Below are positions 9,798 through 21,286 of a stretch of 64,000 bases of DNA, in pieces. The position numbers and the translations under genes are program-made. The DNA is from Gorsachius magnificus (taxonomy: Eukaryota > Chordata > Aves > Pelecaniformes > Ardeidae). Where the stretch lies: contig CM067081.1 in NCBI GenBank assembly GCA_034008185.1, positions 87,874,765-87,938,764 on the forward strand, in the 5' to 3' direction. Position 1 is the stretch's first letter. Every line of letters starts with the position of its first letter. The notes beneath the pieces are model-generated. The model ran no database searches. It was not told where the DNA came from and worked only from the letters and a program-made list of their open reading frames with translations.

Positions 9798-12700
9798 CGT
9801 ATTCCCAAAATGGGATAAAACTATATTGCTTTCTGCCCAATGATGAGAAAAACCTGCTCTTTTCAACACCAAAGTTAGTAATTTAAAGTCCTAGAAAGCT
9901 ATGTGCATGCATTTGGATAGTTTTCAGGTGTTTTGTCTGAGCTGCAGGTGTAAAATGATAGCATTTCTGAGGGACAAGGGCTAAGGAGATGGTGTGGAGC
10001 ACTGGGTTTCAGCTTGCATTCCCTGGATTTACTTTGTTGTTGTCGCTTAGTGTAAGCTCACTTGAACCACCTGGAAAAGTGAACTGGGAAAAGGTCTCCT
10101 CCCTTCTAAGCAAGGCTGTGGGTGATGGCCACAGCAGTGTACACCAGACTAATTGCCAACTGGGGCTGCCTTCCTCTTCTCTTGCTCTGCACAGGCTGGT
10201 ACCAGGAGAGCATCCAGCTGAGACCTAACCCAACAAAATGAAGCAGTGCTCAGTCTGAGGCCAGAAGAGATCACTGCACTTCTCACCACCCAGCTGGGTG
10301 AACTTCAGCATCTGCTCAGACAAGGAAGGAATTTGGTACCACTGTGGTTACATCAGTTTAAATTGCTGGGGAAGCACAAGCTTGGTGCTCATGCAGCTAT
10401 GACAGAGCCTTTAGTGATCGTTGCCTCCTTAGCTCAGCTTCAGCAGAAGCACCCATGCAGTAACCAGGATGAATATCAGAATCTAATCCTTTGGCATGAA
10501 CGATGTAAGCAAAATACTATTTTTTTCCCCCATTACTGTATCTCTTTACTCTGAAAAGCATTGACAAAAGAAGAGAACATGTGCAAGTTTTTTCCTCACT
10601 TATTTTCCATTTCATACATTTGACAAAATGTATCTTTTCCATTTCATTTCATCATGACAGATATCAGATCCTCTCTGAAGGCTATGGAAGAATGAGTCTA
10701 GCATGCCGCGAACAGGCAATGTGCACACATTTGTGTTACGTGGTGCTGAGGCTGTCCAGGCTCTGGATCTCCACCTGGCAGAAGAGGAGGACACAGCTCG
10801 ATCTGTTGATTTTAAGACAAGCATGTTCTGTGCTTAAAATCACAGTCATGGTGTCTGAGCTATGATATATTAAAAAATGGACTGATGCCATGTTGCATGT
10901 CTCACACACCATCAAACAGCTGCTGGGACCTATGTATATGCAGCAACCCTCAGGTCTTCAAAGTTTTAGCCAGGCCTAGAAGGTTATTTGAAAGTGAAGG
11001 GACTTGTACGGAGCTTCATAACCTCTGAGCAGAATTTAGTCTGCCATTAAATCCCTGTCCCTTGTTCAGCTATCAGCTTGAAGACTTGAAAAAAATACAG
11101 ACTTTTTTTCTTATACAGGCATGGAAATACTAATGCTAAGCTTAGTCCATGTGGCATTACATGCAAAGTGTGAGTTCAGGTTAATAGAACTGTATAGTGC
11201 CTAAACTACATATTTTGCCTCTTATCTTACAAATAATGTGGCAGCTTGCTTTGGTTTATTTTGGTGGATGATGGCCATTTACAATTCTGTGTGTGGATGT
11301 TCCTAAGAAGATGAAATAGTCATTCCTCCTCAAAGTTGTTGTGCAGCAAAAGAAATACCATAATACTAAAAAAATTGGAATAGTATTAGAAATATAGTTC
11401 TGGAAAATTTGGCCAATTTAAAATTTTAGGCTTAACCATCCCTTAGTTTTCACATTTGAATGCAGTTTATGGATCTTTTGTAGCCTGGATCTGTCTCTGC
11501 TGTCTGATCTTCTCCAATCCAAGCAATCCACTTGATTAAACTAAGCATCAAGCAGAGAAATCCAAGGGATTCAGATGACCTTATGGTCAGAAAATACCAC
11601 AGTACTCAAACTGAAAAATTGCAGTAATTGTTTCTATTGCACAAAGGAGTATAAGTCTTGTCCCCTAACCTTAGTAAATGGGAAGGCCCAGATAAAAAGG
11701 AAAAATGTATTTGTGTTACACATATTCTTCATGTCTAAATGACTCTCCATGGGAAATACTGTGGTAGAACTGGTCATGAATACTTTAGTGCCTTTTGTGA
11801 ATATGCATTCAAATGTCTGTTTCGTTTTAAGAAAAATCCTTCTTGGTTGAACGTGCCCCAGCAGGTTTGCCTGACCCTATACGGGGGTTTCCTTTTTGCC
11901 ATTAAAGTGAAATACTGAATTATGATTTACAAGTAAATTTGCAGACTATAGTGATATCAGTATATCATCTGATACATATAATAATTTCCAGAGCTCAGGG
12001 AAACCACTCTCTGCACTCTCAAAGGTCTGAGCGTTTCAAATACAAACAAGAGTGTCAGCAACAGCATTTTAACCCTACTACCTAATGACCAGTGGTAGGA
12101 GGAAGTGGGAGGGTATTTCACACCCCTTGTTTCACATCACAGCTAAATACAATATGAGCAATGGAGTATTCATGCATATTTTAAGACTTGCCATCACTCT
12201 GTGGAGAATTTAGAGTTTATTAAGTAATGGTTCATTGCAAGAAAAGTTATGGTATTACCTATCAGATGTTGTCTTTCTCCAGAATTTTTCTATGGGTTTT
12301 TTTGGGGGGGGGCATGGGGGACACGATGATGACCTGCAACAAAGCCTTGTACAAACTGGATCAGGACATTTTGAAAGGAAAACAAAAGATTAGGATAAGA
12401 ATAATCTTAAACCCTGGGCAATATTTATTCTGACAGCATATTTCAAAATATTACTCCATATATGTATGTACAAAAGCAAATTATATTTGGTTATCCTTTA
12501 CTTTGATGATGAAAATGAATAGATTACTAACATGTTGTTCATCAATCAGAGAAAAAAATACAATAATCAATATAAAGGAATAAGTTTTATAGGTCAATTT
12601 ATTATACAGTGTCATAGCTCTGACAGGCATGAAGAATGTTGTTTTAATTTACTGCCCAAGGTCATTGATGAACACACCAAAAAAAGGGTAAGGAATACAA

Positions 12701-15700
12701 AATTTGAGATGCATTTTAATTACCCTCCTGATATTTTATAAGTATATCTATCTTATGACACACCTCTCATTCCTCTTTACTGTTAAATTGCTCAGTGCTC
12801 TCTGTCTAGTTTTACAAGGATTAAAAGTACCCTCACTACCTGGTGTTGGTAGCTTGGTTGTGGCGTTATGATATCTACAGCATCTAATGCCTATAATTTT
12901 ATGTTGTACAGAGGGAAATAATTTTCTGTTCTGCTGAGCTTGTTTGGCAGAACATGATGCTTTAACCCAATTTTGATGCAGTCAATGGAGAGGAAGAAAC
13001 CACACATACGGCAATGCTTGTCGAAGGAGTTGAACAGACCTGCATGGTAATGACACTGAAGCACTTCCCTGACATAACGTGTGCCATGCTTGTCCTCAGG
13101 GAGTGATTTCAGTTCCAAACAGATTTTCTAGACCCTTGCTTACTAGGATGGTTGGCTTAAGCTTGCTTCCAGGATATGATTTTAACAACACTCCACAAAT
13201 ACAAAAATCCCTCAAATACAGAGTAATATTTTCTAGAGATCTTGGAGTGACTGTGGAACATTTTAAAATGGCTTAGACACTTTCAGCTAAATTTTTAATG
13301 GCATTTATGGAGCTCTGTGATGGCTCTTAGTCAAACTATTTGACAGCGATCTGCTGCGTTCGCCATTCCAGTTCCCGTTACTTCTGCTTCCAACGCATAC
13401 CTTTGCTTTCCCTAACCAGCAGCACCTGCCAGGGGCAGTTTTCTCAACCCTCATTTTGCAACCCAAATTTAACAAAGCTGACAAAGAGTAGTAAACATTT
13501 ATATAACATCAGATCTCAAATCCATTATGAGCGCAAACTTTCTAACTGCACTTTTTATCAATAGCCTAAGAGCTCCTCAGTGAAACTTCCTGCGTGCCTC
13601 TTGGAGATGTCCCACCCCGCTCCCGTTGGGCAGAGGCAGAGACATTTGTGCCACAGTTCCACAAATCAGACTCATCTACCTTAGTTTGCTGGGGGGTGTA
13701 TGTGTTAGTTTTTGGGGAAGATTGGCATTTGACTCCCATGAGGAAAATAATGGCTTCAGTCTCTTTATGCCCATCTGTTTTGGAGCTGGAGGTAGTCAAA
13801 TATCCCCTTTGCTCATGTCCTGGGTTTGTGGCTAAACCACAACAGCCTGACACCCATCAGAGGTAGCAAAGAAAGTGCCACAAGGAACCAATTTGGAATA
13901 GCCTGGTAGTTTTTAAGTATGGAATACTATTAGAGGTACACGTTGCCTCATTTTTTTTAACAATGTGAGATTTCAAAGCAAATTGATGAATTCTATGTCA
14001 CTTTCTAGAAATCAACACCTCATCCTCCCTGGGTTTTCATCATCTATTTACTTTTCTCTGTGGTGTCCAGCATGAGAGCATCTTTGGTGTTGTACAAATG
14101 CCAGCAAATTTACTCTTTGTTGTTTTGCAAAGGAACAGGGCAGAAACAGATAAAAAAATCAGCAGCCCAGATCGTGCTATGTATGACCCTTACATTTCAA
14201 ATATCTCCACCAGATCAGTCACCTGTCTTGCATGCTTTGAACACACAAGAGAACATAGATCATCTAAGTCTCTCAACTTAACTTGTTGGCATATTTCTAT
14301 TTATTTGCTTATAGCCTTCTGTCCCTGAAACTCATTACAATTCAATAAAGGCCACTTCTTTCTGCTTGATCATGTTATTCCTTTTCTTTCTGCCAATAGG
14401 ATTCTGTGAAGAGAGCTCTAAATGCAAGATTAATCTAAAAAGAAAGATGAATCAAACCTTTCAGCATTAGCACTTTTATTTTGTTGCTGTTAAAAGGGCT
14501 TAGATAATTTTCGTTCTTTCTCTCTCTTTGAAACCTCAGAAAAGCTTTCAGTAGTACTTCCTTATGATTCATATTATTCAGAAATTGGTTATGAACTGTT
14601 GTACTGCTTCAGTTAAAATAACATCTGCCTACTGAAGAAACAGGAGGCTGGGTGCAGAAAGAAATCTGCAGATATGCAGGCAGAGGTTTCTATTAGATAA
14701 TCTTTTGATTTATAGAGTTTACATTTTCATCACAGTTGTTGGTTAATGAATCATTTGGAAACCAGACATACTTTGCTTGAATCAATACCAGTGTTGTAAA
14801 TATACACCTACTAATTCAGCCAGTGATTTCCAGTGGATGCATTGTTCATGACTGATTTGCTCTGCATGCTGAGGCTAGTTATCTATGTTAAATGCAGTGG
14901 TTTCCTTTTTATGAGTAGGAGATCGAAATGTTTTAAACAGAACAGTAAAGAATAATGAACTTCAGGTATCAGATTCGGATCAATACCTGCAATTTGGTAA
15001 ATTAGACAACTGAGACATACTTACTAGCCCATGACAGTGGTACAAATACTTGCGATTAATCAATATTTTAAGCGGTTTTAGTCAGAGAGAGCTAGTGTCA
15101 TATTCATGAGGATATGCACACATTGATTCACAATTTACCATATCTGATAGGTTTAAACTGTAAAGTTATGGTAAAGGAACAAACTAGTTTTTCACAGGAC
15201 CTCTGTCTCATTCAGTGGATCAAATAGACTGTGCTCCCTTACAGGCAGTTATTCAGCATTTTGTTTTCCTTTTATTGTTCAGTGTATATTCTACACCTTA
15301 TTTATTGCACACAGAACAGTCTTACTTTCAAAATAGATTCACTCATGTCCTCACAACTTTTCTATGGCTTTGATACCTGGTTTTGCAGCCCCATGGATGT
15401 TTCCATAGGCTCTCAACTCTTCTTTATGGAAGATTTCCGTCTATGTGGACCCCAAATACCAAGAGATACAAATCATCCTGTCGAACTGACTTCTGCTGAT
15501 TATTATTTCCCAATCCATTAATGTTTGTGCCATCTGAAAACAGTACCAGTAATGATTCATATTTTCTTCCACGTCATAGATGAAATTATTAAACAACATA
15601 GAGCTAAAAACAGATCTCCTGGTGATTTGACTGATAACAATCCTTTCAACTGGTGATTTTTTTCAGCTAATCCTGTAATTTGAGATGTATCAGTCAGTCG

Positions 15701-17920
15701 GTTTTCAATCCGTTTATGAAGGGTTATATTTTATTTCATATAACGCTATTATTTTAAGCAAATAATATCAGGTCAAACGCTTTTAGAAATCTGCTGATAT
15801 CTACCCTTTCTACCAATTAAGGACTCCATCTGACAGAGAGTTTTTGGAAAAATATTGCATTTGAAAATCAAATTATAAGGTACAATTTTTATTGAGATTC
15901 TTGTCAAAGTGATGACATAAGCATGATTGAAAAACACCCACAAGAAAATTTAAAGCGTAAAAGGCATGAAAATGAAGTTCAAAAGCTATTGAAGTATTTA
16001 GTTTTATTTCTCTCCATCCCCCCAAAAAAGTTATGTTTTAGAGCTGTTTTCCCAGAAAAGCAGGCATTTTATGTTCTTTCTGCAACTGAGTAAAAAGGAG
16101 GATTTATGATCCATTTTGAGAAATTTTATGAAAAAAAAAATTTCCTTGACAAAATGAGGAATTTTGCCACAAAAAAATCAAACAAGAAAAGATAATTGAT
16201 CAACTCAATTATGCGTTAACAGACTTGTTCAACAAAGTCCTTTGCAAGTGTCCTGTGAGTATTGTTGGTTGCTGGGACTCACCTACTTTATCAAGAACTG
16301 GCTCAGATAAAGGAAGAAGAGATTTGCAGTCTCCTAAGCTATTCTGAGATGCCATTTGCTTAGTTTTTCTGACATGAACATATGCAGTATGCCTTGAGTG
16401 ATTCCTGTCTGGAACTGCATATCAAGGTCAATGTTGCTTGAATCTCAACTTTGGGTTGCTTAAGATCCCCGAGACTGTGGTGCCTCACCTCAGCCTTGAG
16501 AAGGAGTGGGAAGTCATTACCATATTACAGGAATGGTGTCTGTCTGCCTGTTCCTGAGACCTCAGCTCTTACCTTTATCTTCCTCTCTCCCGTGCCAAGG
16601 AAAGCCTTACCATTCCTACGTTTCAAAGAGTGGCCATGCCAGCCTCCTTGGAAAGGCACATAGATAAAGGGAAGCAGTAGCAGCAGACTGCTGGTTTATG
16701 GGACATGAAATGGGAGGCTTGGAGAAGTGATTGCTTTCTCCACATTGGTTTATGTGCCTGCTACAGGCACTTTTGATGCTTCAGTGGCATCACCAACTGT
16801 AACAGGAACACAGCAACAATGATGATATACTCTTCAGTCTGATTTGTAGTGGCTAAATCCAATTCTATTTAATTTGAAGATTTTATCTGAGCTTTTACCT
16901 GCTATCCAGAGACTCAAGGAGCAGAAAATGGCTTACCATTAATTATGAATATCTGTGAGAAACAGAAATTCAATGACAAATTGTGCTGGCAACCCCCCCG
17001 ATGCCTAGTACACATAGGTCATGCTTATTTTGTTCCCACAGAGTGATTTGTCTGTCACACTGCTATCAGCTTCTTTTATGATCACTTTTGGGTTTATATT
17101 ATTTTCGATTAGCTCATGTTTTAGATCATTAGTTCAACAAATAACCTGTAGCCCAGTGATAGATAATCTGTGTTGAGTGAGCATCATTCAGCCAAGTCCT
17201 GACAATTCACCCTGATTTAGTTTCTAATACTCATTTAAAACACTTTAAAGAAGTTAAATGAACATGAAAATTGTTCTCAGTTTCATATTTTGTATATCCA
17301 TCATCTATTAGACACCCACGCTGAGCTCCATCATTCTAATCAATCATATTGTGCAAGTTATTATATTTGTATTACATAAAGAGATAAATATACTTTCATT
17401 CTTCAAGTGCTAATGTACCTGTTATCCTTGCTGTATGCACAGCCAATGACCATAAGAATAGGTTAATACCAATATCTGTTTAAAAATTTACCTTTGAATC
17501 ACATTAATTTATTGATTTTTAAGTTTCCACACAGTATAATGTTTCACAAGTGGGTTTTAAATCACCTACTGAGCTATGCTTCTCTTCTAAAGTCCAGAAA
17601 ATTTTGGGAAATAATTGGATTTGGGGGCAGTTGAATCTTAATGGAAAGACATCTTTTGGATACTGCTTAAAAGTGCTAATGCAAAGAACAACCTCCTCCA
17701 TCAACACTGATGGCCTATGGAGGAAAATCAGCTAATGACTACATTGGAGAAATGGCTATTTTAATATGTAAGTTAAAAAAACCTGAGTAAGTATGCACAA
17801 ACTATTGCAATTTTATGCTCTATAGTTTCTTATCAAAATTGAGATGAAAAAACAGGATGAATATTGAAGTGGGGGAGCTATTCAAAGGCTGCTTGACACT
17901 AAGGTCCATGTCCTGTTTAT
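9798..17920. other. Unannotated DNA with a few coding-like stretches
   Basis: There is no recognisable repeat family and no convincing gene in about 8 kb. Two stretches are described under findings: 12,610-12,687 (plus, 78 nt between acceptor-like and donor-like sites) and 12,891-13,118 (minus, open frame with coding-like third positions). A G9 run follows T7 at 12,297-12,312. The rest is A+T-rich unique-looking sequence. Confidence 0.5.
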
Positions 17921-18575
17921 AGAATCATAGAATCATTTAGGTTGGAAAAGACCTTTAAGATCATCAAGTCCAACCATTAACCTAGCATTGCCAAGTCCAC
18001 CACAAAACCATGGCACTAGGCACCCCACCTACACATCTTTTAAATTCCTTCAGGATGGGGACTCAACTACTTCCCTGGGCAGCCTCTTCCAATGCTTGAC
18101 AACTCTTGTCCTATCACCTGCTTCTTGGGAAAAGAGACCAAGCCCCACCTGGCTACAGCCTCCTTTCAGGCAGTTGTAGAGGGCCATAAGGCCTCCCCTC
18201 AGCCTCCTCTTCTCCAGGCTAAACAACCTCAGTTCCCTCAGCCACTCCCCATCAGCCTTGTGCTCCAGACCCCTCACCAGCTTTGTTGCCCTTCTCTGGA
18301 CACGTTCCAGTGCCTTAATATGTTTCTTGCAGTGAGGGGCCCAAAACTGAACATAGCATTCGAGGTGTGGCTTCACCAGTGCCGAGTACAGGGGCACGAT
18401 CACTTCCCTACTCCTGCTGGCCACACTATTCCTGATAAAAAGAATAAGGCCTGTTGGCCTTCTTGTCCACCTGGGCACACTGCTGGCTCATGTTCAGTCA
18501 GCTGTCAACCAGCACACCCAGGTCTTTTTCTGCTGGGCAGCTTTCCAGCCTGTCCAGATCCCTGTCTACTCTGTA
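17921..18575 (-). mobile_element. CR1 LINE, 5'-truncated and internally deleted
   Basis: The plus strand starts AGAATCATAGAATCATTTAG and runs through the 3' region and the C-terminal ORF2 sequence, so the element lies on the minus strand. Compared with the family, a piece of ORF2 near the C-terminus is missing at about 18,110 and another near 18,550. The match fades at about 18,575. A solo LTR begins only about 210 bp to the right, but the two are separate insertions. Confidence 0.9.
18050..18478 (-). pseudogene. CR1 ORF2 C-terminal remnant (reverse transcriptase tail)
   Basis: This is an open minus-strand frame of 142 codons. It contains the conserved C-terminal landmarks of CR1 ORF2: [20 protein letters not shown] near residues 21-40, [12 protein letters not shown] near 57-68, [18 protein letters not shown] near 85-102 and [13 protein letters not shown] near 127-139. 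The RT catalytic motifs lie upstream and are absent. About 20 residues normally found between SQEAGDRTR and VVKHW are lost without shifting the frame. It is a dead fragment and not a host gene. Confidence 0.9.
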
Positions 18576-18784
18576 CATACAGGTACTGTTTTCCTTAATA
18601 GTGTTGGTTTTCCCATTTGACCGGCTCTGTGGAGCTGGACACAGAGGGCAGGGTTCAAGAGAGTTAGCCATCTTCAAGTTTCACAGGCCATCTATATCTA
18701 TACAGAATATATATAAAAATCTAAAATACAATAAAAATATACAGAATAGATGCAATTGATACAGTACACATACATATTCCACAG

Positions 18785-19327
18785 TGTCCTGGTTTCATCT
18801 GGGACAGAGTTAATTTTCTTCCTAGTAGCTGGCATAGGGCTGTGTTTGGGATTTAGTACTAGAAGAATGTTGATAACTCACTGATGGTTTAGTTGTTGCT
18901 AAGCGGTGTTTAGACTAATCAAGGACTTTTTCAGCTTCTACTGCTCTGCCAGGTGCACAGGAAGCTGGGAGGGGGCACAGCCAGGACAGCTGACCCCAAC
19001 TGGCCAAAGGGGGATTCCAGACCACATGACGTCATGCTCAGGGGGAGTTAGTTGCGGGGGGGGAGAGTGATCACTGCTTGGGATGAGCTGAGCATTGGTC
19101 CATGGATGGTGAGCAATTGCATTATGCATCACTTGTTTTGTATATTCTGTACATTCTATTACTTTTATTATTATTATTGTTATTGTTCTTTTCTTTCATT
19201 AAACTGTCTTTATCTCAACCCATGGGTTTTACCTTTTTTTTTTCCGATTCTCTCCTGATCCCACTGAGGAAAGGGGGAATGAGCGAGCAGCTGTGTGGTC
19301 AGCTGCCTGCTGGCTTAAACCGCAACA
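18785..19327 (+). mobile_element. Solo LTR of an endogenous retrovirus, ~545 bp type, copy A
   Basis: The element starts TGTCCTGGTTTCATCTGGGA, ends GGCTTAAACCGCAACA, and is flanked by an exact 5 bp duplication CACAG (18,780-18,784 and 19,328-19,332). TG...CA termini with a 5 bp duplication identify a retroviral LTR; 5 bp duplications are typical of ERVL-like integrases, but I do not assign the class firmly. A perfect TGACGTCA palindrome sits at 19,027-19,034, a (TTA)n tract near 19,160 and an ATTAAA polyadenylation signal at about 19,198. No internal retroviral sequence flanks it, so it is a solo LTR. Short open frames here are meaningless. Confidence 0.92.
19027..19034. promoter_or_regulatory. 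CRE/ATF-type palindrome in LTR copy A
   Basis: TGACGTCA is a perfect cAMP-response-element palindrome located upstream of the presumed transcription start of the LTR. The corresponding sites in the other copies are TAACGTCA (about 51,588, and the complement near 38,868) and TGATGTCA (near 60,217), so only this copy keeps the full site. Binding is inferred from the motif only. Confidence 0.6.
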
Positions 19328-21264
19328 CACAGGTACATCTGTGTGCTGCATGGATGTACAGTTCCACATGCACTGCTAGAGGCCAGCTAGGTCTGTGAAC
19401 ATTCCCTAAAGCAAAATCAAGGGCAAAGATGGGCTGATAACTTCAGGCTACTACAGATGCCCATGTGGCAAGCTACAGCAGAGAGGAGGTATAAAAAGCA
19501 CTAGTTCTCAGTTCTTGGCTTTCTGCCTTTCATCTGAGACATGATTATCTATTTTGACCATGTAGATAGGCTTGGGGTGTGCTTGCACATCAGCTAAGGG
19601 CACAACCTGGCCTACGTTAGTAGGCCTGCCATGAATGAGTGTAGGATTGACAGGTCATTCACCCAACCATTTAATGAGCCCCGAGTTCATGTCAAGAGAC
19701 TGACGGCAAAGATGTAACCGACAGTAAGAGATCACTACTTTGCATTGCTAGCTATCGTGCTAAGCCATTCAGAACACTCAGAACTGTGCCATATTCCAGA
19801 AGATAAAATAATGGTTCGCAGATCTAAGACAGAGGTATTCCAGTGGACAGTGCCCTGCAGATCTCAGACACAACTATGAGACCACCAAGCCCAATATACA
19901 TGTACTGCAACAGAAGGTCTAATCATCTCAGGCACAGCTGCACAGTTGCAGCAATGTGATGAATAGTTTTCTGGTGAGAGTCTTGTTTTAAACACTAAAG
20001 AGCAGTTTCTGTTTACCAAATTGTAGGCCCCTATCTATTGACCATATACAGTCCAAACGGATAGATGGATGGATGCGTGGACAGCAAGTGATTCAATTCA
20101 AAGTCTGGCATGACACTTAAGTATATTAAAATGGGATAAATCAGGATCATGTAACTTTCTGATGCTGTTACTAGCCAGCTTGTGCTTTTGGGAAAAGAAG
20201 AAAATCTCTCTGAAGGAAAACAAAACCCCCCAAAATAGAACACAGAAAATTTGATGTCATTGCAGTCATTGTCTCCAGGCAATTCTATCTAATTTTCCTG
20301 CATATTTTCCTAATGGTGGTTGTTCATGCAAGTTAACACTGTAATTTCAAGAGTGGCATAATATTGAGTTGGAGATTATGGAAGTCTTAAAAAGTTGCAT
20401 CTTAAGAACAGTTTACTCACTGAAGTTTGTTTTAGTTGAAAGCTGGACTTCTTACAGCAGTGATTTCTAAGTCTTGCCTTGAAATGTATAAATTATGCAC
20501 AATTAGCAGATACATATAAATTTTCCTTGAATAGTCTTTGTTCTCCTAAACCTGTACAGCCAGTTTAGTGGTTTTTTAGTGCTAAAAGACCAAAAAGCTG
20601 TCTTCCTTCGCAGTTTCTTTTCACTGTTTTTTACTATCACTGACAGCGGAAGACAAGACATTAGCGATGGCAAATCTCCCTGTGAGGCATGCTTAGTTTA
20701 AGACATATTTCTCTTGCAAGAAGGATGACACAGAAAAACATCTTCTGAAAGACATTTGAAGAAGGAAACAAACAATCCTGTTGTAAATCACCAAAGGTGA
20801 GTACATTTTTTGAAAACTCCATGGGAGAAGCAATATATACACGCAAAAATTTCTTGTTGAACTCCAAGCTCAACAGCATTCTCTGCTCCTGCTCAAAAAG
20901 ATGACAAGGGCATGCCCCAAATTCGTACATACTTACAAAGTGAATGTGCTTAGGCAAAACTGTTTTCCTTTTCTGAGTGGAGGAAATTTGTTCTGTGTGT
21001 CAGCTTTTTAACGCTCAAGGGGTACCAGTCATGATATCCATTATTATCAGCCAATAAATCCACTTGTTGCCCCTCAGGGAATTTCAGTAAAAGGATGGAG
21101 AACTATTCTGACAAAGGGAATGCCTCAGTGTAATGAAAAAATGCTTGAATTACCAACCTCCTGGCCATTGAAGCACATGGGAGGCCTTGCATGGGAAATA
21201 GCTGTCTAATTTAGCCATATGTTACATAAATTAAGTCAATGATCACAGGTTAAATATAAAATTG

Positions 21265-21286
21265 TGTATATATATGTATATAATAT
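21265..21286. repeat. TA-rich simple sequence
   Basis: GTATATATATGTATATAATA is an imperfect TA repeat with one G interruption. Confidence 0.85.

Noticed and set aside
10246..10554. 102-codon plus-strand frame
   Set aside because: No family resemblance, no splice sites at sensible places, and length within what chance gives in 64 kb of six-frame sequence.
13816..13844. TGTCCTGGGTTTG followed by GCTAAACCACAACA, resembling the two ends of the 545 bp LTR joined together
   Set aside because: Only about 29 bp, no internal LTR sequence, and the flanks GCTCA and GCCTG do not form a duplication. Chance resemblance is more likely.
20946..20981. 36 nt minus-strand stretch between CCTCCACTCAG and GTAAGTATG
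   Set aside because: The donor is ideal but the putative exon is only 12 codons. Such pairs are expected by chance in a window this size.
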